Assembly: GCF_016808095.1 (NCBI RefSeq)
Contig: NC_068979.1
Span: 21,783,444-21,847,443, forward strand
Reading direction: 5' to 3'
Length of the DNA stretch: 64,000 bases
From: Vigna angularis
Lineage: Eukaryota; Streptophyta; Magnoliopsida; Fabales; Fabaceae
Below are positions 60,001-64,000 of the stretch, in pieces; positions within the stretch are counted from its first letter, which is position 1; each line of letters begins with the position of its first letter. The notes beneath the pieces are model-generated. The model made no database searches. It saw only the letters and a program-made list of their open reading frames with translations, and was not told the origin of the DNA. The translations under genes and the position numbers were made by a program.

Positions 60001-60380
60001 TTTTCTGCATTGGCAACGGCTTTCTCCCCTGGTGATAACCATGAAGCCAAAGACCCTTATGCTCTATACACGTGAGAGAATTTTCTTCTGGTTCACTCTA
60101 AAATATTATCTTAGTGTTGTGATAAATATGATATATTGCTTTAATTTTGATTTGGTTAAGCAGCACCCCACAGGAGTTGCACAAGTGGATTAAGATCATG
60201 CTTGATGCGTATCATCTGAACAAGGAAGAAACAGATTTGAGAGAAGCCAAGCAGATGACTGACCCTATTGTTATTCAGAGGTTGTTTATCCTGAAAGATA
60301 CTATTGAACAGGAATATATGGCAAAAGATACAACAGAGAAGTCTGAGACGAAAGATGACTCCAAACCAGTAGAGTTTTGA
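57003..60380 (+). CDS. At4g37920-like plastid protein, six exons, 423 aa
   Basis: Exons: 57003-57183, 57655-57929, 58305-58470, 58828-59072, 59884-60071 and 60164-60380 (TGA). They total 1272 nt, all with GT-AG sites and consistent phases. The first exon codes a Ser/Thr-rich, acid-poor N-terminus typical of a chloroplast transit peptide. The mature part is mostly helical and well charged: FCDKIIDLFLNEK, FREEWKKYKDRFYSRCQRR, RKDFTGEFFHYLSLI, LGSRCLSAVSAYDNTLE, MKNEVKDIMYQLYK, and LKHLLNIIDPEERFSALA. From memory this matches the family of Arabidopsis At4g37920, an uncharacterised protein annotated as chloroplastic. I do not know its molecular role. No stop or frame break is seen and residues look conserved, so the gene is probably active. 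Confidence 0.88.
59324..59515 (+). other. Possible 192-nt in-frame cassette exon in intron 4
   Basis: Bounded by attgcag upstream and gtacga downstream, it is 64 codons long, with no stop in the frame set by the phase-0 junction of exons 4 and 5. The frame stays open beyond both sites (59297-59569). The peptide (for example SLVEDTYDPGPSS, TWDGNFKRF) is unlike the rest of the protein and I do not recognise it. Confidence 0.3.
59561..59691. mobile_element. Small inverted-repeat element (MITE) in intron 4
   Basis: The left end cctctttaataac...tttgacaa mirrors the right end ttgtcaaaaaattgttaaagaagg, giving about 25-bp imperfect inverted repeats 130 bp apart. A target duplication could not be fixed. 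Confidence 0.5.
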
Positions 60381-61350
60381 GTTGCTTCTCGTGAACACCC
60401 TTTCTTACCAATGTGTTTCCTGTTCCGTGCCTTTTTTGGATCAAGAGTATGGAGGGTTGAAGTGGAGAATAAAATGAAGTTACTACCCTTTCAAAGTTTT
60501 GTAATACATTCCAGTTAGATGTTAACATATTTCATCTGATTTTCATTGCAAAGTTTAGGATTGTACTTCTAGGTGTAGATTATAAAGCATTTTGCTTGAG
60601 GAAGTTGGATGATGATAAATGTTTTCGAGTGGAGGTGGGCACATTAACGTATCAATCCAATTTGAACCACTCAACCGAAAGAAAATCTAAATTTGTTTAT
60701 ATTGAATTGTGTTTCAAATTTTTATTTCTAGAACTCGAAAGTAGAGAATTAAAAATGAATCCAAAACCATCTGTCAATTCAAGTCGGCATCTGTTAGGTT
60801 AAAAGTGTATAATAGAGTTTTAGTTTTCAGTATGATGATTTTTAAATATAAGAAATTGATGTTTATATTTATTTTCTTAGTTTAAAAATAAATATTTTAA
60901 AATTTTGTGTTGATCTATTTAATCTATCAATCAATTTTGAGTTGAGTCAAACTGATATTTTTCAAGATGACGTGTTAAGTGAGTATGATTGAAATAATTT
61001 ACTCATAGGTTTGAATATTGTACAGGTTAATAATTCACTTTTATGAGCATTTTAGTAATTAATAAATTTACTTTTGTACTTTTATAAATAAAAAGAGAGA
61101 TTAAAGATAAAATAGTGTATGTAAAAATTTGTTGATGTGAAAATAATAATACCCTTCTAACCTTTATGTATGCAACAATTCATACGAGCATATAATATAT
61201 TTGTATTTTTAATATTTTATTAACTTTGGACTTTATAGAATTTAATTTAATTTTTTTCATCATTTCACAATCATATACTTAATTTAAATTTCATGAAAAT
61301 TTTTATATTTTTATTATTTTAATAATGAATGTGATAATCTAATACAAACA
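60381..61350. other. 3' flank of the plastid-protein gene, AT-rich
   Basis: It holds the 3' untranslated region and intergenic DNA. A 68-codon ORF at 60596-60802 has no domain. Nothing else was recognised. Confidence 0.5.
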
Positions 61351-61355
61351 TATCG

Positions 61356-63980
61356 TGTCAGACCCCTTAAAATCCACTCAAAACCCCATCTTAGTAGATT
61401 ACATGTGTCAAGGCAGGGGATTCAAAAATCAGATAGTAAAAGACAGGTGTGTGATGCAGATTGGACGTTCGGTTTTGACGGTAGAAGCAAAACTCAAAGT
61501 TTTCAAAAATGCACGCCACTTCTACATGCACCCTTCTTTCCCAAAAGTTCTGAACTTTCATTTTCTCCTCATTCTCTCTAAAAAACCCCTACTTCTCTCT
61601 AAGAAATCTTAATCTTTTCTTCTTCTGATCACCACTCAGACACCGTCTGAACACTCCCGGCGTTTTGAACCGATCAGTTTCGGATTCTGGACTGGTAAGT
61701 TAATCTCTCTCAGCCGAGTGGTTTTTCTGTACATGCAAACTCAGTTTTCGGTTACATGAGTTCCTTAACCCATTTCTGAACGCCTTTCTAGTCTTTCATT
61801 TGGTTAGTTTTGTAAATCGTGATCGTAGTCTTCTAAGAAATTGGTGGTGAGCTATTTTGTTCAAATTGTGAACGTTCGGTCACGTTTAGAGGTAAGGGAA
61901 ACTTATATAATTTAATTTATTTTGTTGCTTTGCATGGATGCATGTTCGTTGATTTTTGAATGAATGTGAAAAATGGTTGTTACTGCATTGTTGACTGTAT
62001 GAGGAACTGGAATGATATTGTGTTTGATGATTTGGTTGATGATGAAATATGGTATGTCTTTTAAAACTATTGATGATTAATGAAAGCCATGAAATGGGTA
62101 GGGATGTTGTCGAGAGTCAGTATTGACCATTCAATTATACAAGCATTCGTTCTCAGTAGCGTTCGTTCTTAATAAGTGTTTGGTATTAGACCAGCGCTCG
62201 TTCGATATAGTGTTCGATTTTCTTGTGGACTCGGTTGGAACTGGATTCTTTCATTTGGAGAGAATTCTAGTTGAAGACTATCGTCTTCGTTTCGTTTTGT
62301 AATATTTGTACTTAAGCATTCAACCAAGGATATTCATTCCTTAGTATTTGATTATAAACTTCAGTATATCTATATGTATTTGTATATTTTGTTCATTCTT
62401 GAACATTAGATTAAATGATATCTTATATTTATCAAGCCTTTATTCTATAAATTAAGTAGTGCTCGGTCTTACACCAAGCGCTCGTACTAAGTAGTACTTG
62501 GTCTTACACCAAGCGCTCGTACTAAGTAGTGTTCGGTCTTACACCAAGCGCTCGTACTAAGTAGTGCTCGGTCTTACACCAAGCGCTCATACTAAGTAAG
62601 TGTTCGGTCTTACACCAGGCGCTAGTTCTCATTTCCGTAATCTATCTTTATAATAGGAGCGTTCGTCCAAACTCAATAGCGTTCGCTCTCTACAGTGCCC
62701 GGTCTTCGACTGACATTCGGTTTCCTTGATGTTTAACTCATTAAGAAGCTAAGTATTTATTGGCGTTCGGTTTCTTCATATAATTCCGTCAAGTGCTATT
62801 ATTTGATGTCCTACAGTATCTGTCTTAATTGGTTTCGGCCTAGAGTCTTAGTACTCGGCCTAGGCTTTACGGTGTTCGATTTGAACTCTCAAGAGTCAGT
62901 TCATTGAATTGGCTCACTTGGTAAACAACATTCGATTAAATTAGTCTCTGAGAAGTATTATTATATTCGGTTCTTTTCACAACTAGTGAGTAACTCTCTC
63001 AATTTGATTATGTTTGAGTTGGAGACATCTCGGTCTCACTCCAAGTGTTTGGTCTTGTTCTGGATTAAAAACTAACGTTCGATATTTGGTATCCTAAGGG
63101 ATCTTTATTCAAATTGGTTCAGTTGAGGTTTTAATAATGAAAGATGATGGAATATGATATGGATGAAATGACTTTGGTTATGAACGAGTATTCCGGGGAG
63201 GAATATCTCATGAATGTATATTGGAATTGGTAAAATATGAATGTGGGCATGCTAAGTTAGCGGTTCATCCTGATATTCTGTGATTACTCGTTTCTCACGT
63301 AGAGAAGGGTAAGTCATGTGTGGGAATGGCAGGAGATCCTAGTCATTATGGTTAATTTGGATGGAACAGACTAACCTCGGGTGACAGCTGTTGAGGGTAT
63401 CCCAGTTACTACATCATCCGGGTGCACGAACGTTGTAGCTACACAGAATTCATACAGTCCGGACAGTCAGATTCTAGTATTAGGCTTTGCATGAAAGAGT
63501 TAATGAGTTATCTTGTTTAAATTGATTGACTGAGATATATGTTGATAATTGAATTAAATTACATAAGCTTACCCTATTTCTTGTCTTGTCCGTTTTGTAC
63601 GTTTGGTGGTTGTCCTTCTGTTGCAATGATCGTCTGTGTGGATGTGAGCAAAAGGAGAAGCTTTGCTGGAAGAAGAAAGTTTGGTCGAGATAGAAGTTAA
63701 GACCGAACAGTAGAGCCGTTCGGTCAGTAGTTAGTTTCTTTGTGTGATAATCGTTCGGTCATTTGTTGTTTTCTTCTTTTGTATGACCGTTCGGTACGTC
63801 TTCTGTAAACCGTTCGGTCTAGCTTGCATATTTGTACAGTTTTAATTTTTCCGTTATCTTGTAAGGCCGTTCGGCCATAAACGTACGTCTCATCTTATGT
63901 AAACTGAGCTGAAATAATATTAATATGTGATTATTCCCTTATATAATTTTTATACTTTATTTTTGTTTTGGGATGTTGCA
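61356..63980 (+). mobile_element. Tekay-like solo LTR, plus strand
   Basis: It starts TGTCAGACCCCTT and ends TTTGGGATGTTGCA, 2625 bp. Flanks are TATCG (61351-61355) and TATTG (63981-63985), a 5-bp duplication with one change. No PBS follows, so the element was reduced to a solo LTR. It is a diverged subfamily of the LTRs at 158-3064, 45553-48529 and 53277-56218, sharing the minisatellite, the hairpin block (63371-63478) and the terminal CCGTTCGGTC-rich region. No gene is seen inside. Confidence 0.85.
62453..62627. repeat. 35-bp minisatellite, 5 copies, in the solo LTR
   Basis: Units start at 62453, 62488, 62523, 62558 and 62593 (taagtagtgctcggtcttac followed by accaagcgctcgtac). They are homologous to the reverse complement of the 34-bp unit of the other LTRs (both contain agtgctcggtc and a gcgytcgt core). 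Confidence 0.93.
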
Positions 63981-64000
63981 TATTGAATCATCATTTAGTT

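Noticed and set aside
61355..61612. 85-codon ORF at the start of the solo LTR
   Set aside because: It is within the LTR, begins at its tip and has no recognisable domain.

Overview
This is plant nuclear DNA, most likely from a legume. Three things suggest this. There are nested long-LTR Ty3/gypsy elements of two lineages, a Tekay/Del-like chromovirus primed by initiator-Met tRNA and Athila-like elements primed by Asp tRNA. There are intron-containing genes with GT-AG splice sites. The host proteins resemble plant families: an ABCG half-transporter, an At4g37920-like plastid protein and an Iojap-related protein. The legume assignment is my inference from family resemblance; no search was run.

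Layout. 1-3064 is the 5' end (leader and LTR) of a minus-strand Tekay-like element that runs off the left edge. 3065-17615 is an old minus-strand Athila-like element (5' LTR, PBS, gag, protease, RT, RNase H, integrase, and an ORF in the envelope position). It carries several nonsense codons and is split by a 3.8-kb solo LTR with a 5-bp target duplication and by a chimeric chromovirus fragment. 17837-20411 is an Iojap-related gene that looks like a pseudogene. 21021-29628 holds two more Athila-like LTRs separated by a 282-bp tandem repeat, the second followed by a PBS and a gag truncated at its 3' end. 29667-31208 is a four-exon, 403-aa gene of the type linked to Ulp1/MULE transposons. 31735-36064 is an apparently intact three-exon ABCG transporter. 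36-45.5 kb is AT-rich intergenic DNA with two Mutator-like elements (9-bp target duplications) and a decayed Ty1/copia element. 45553-56218 is a complete, very young Tekay-like element with a 5-bp target duplication and nearly identical LTRs; one TGA interrupts gag-pol. 57003-60380 is a six-exon plastid-protein gene. 61356-63980 is a Tekay-like solo LTR on the plus strand.

Only three host loci are visible (ABCG, At4g37920-like, and the decayed Iojap-related copy). Most of the rest is transposon-derived. The most unusual material is the organisation of the Tekay-like LTRs. In sense order they carry an A-tract at the tip, G-box/ABRE sites, evenly spaced GAACGTTC palindromes, a TATA box, a 34/35-bp minisatellite with changing copy number, and a hairpin whose stem shows a compensated change between diverged subfamilies.
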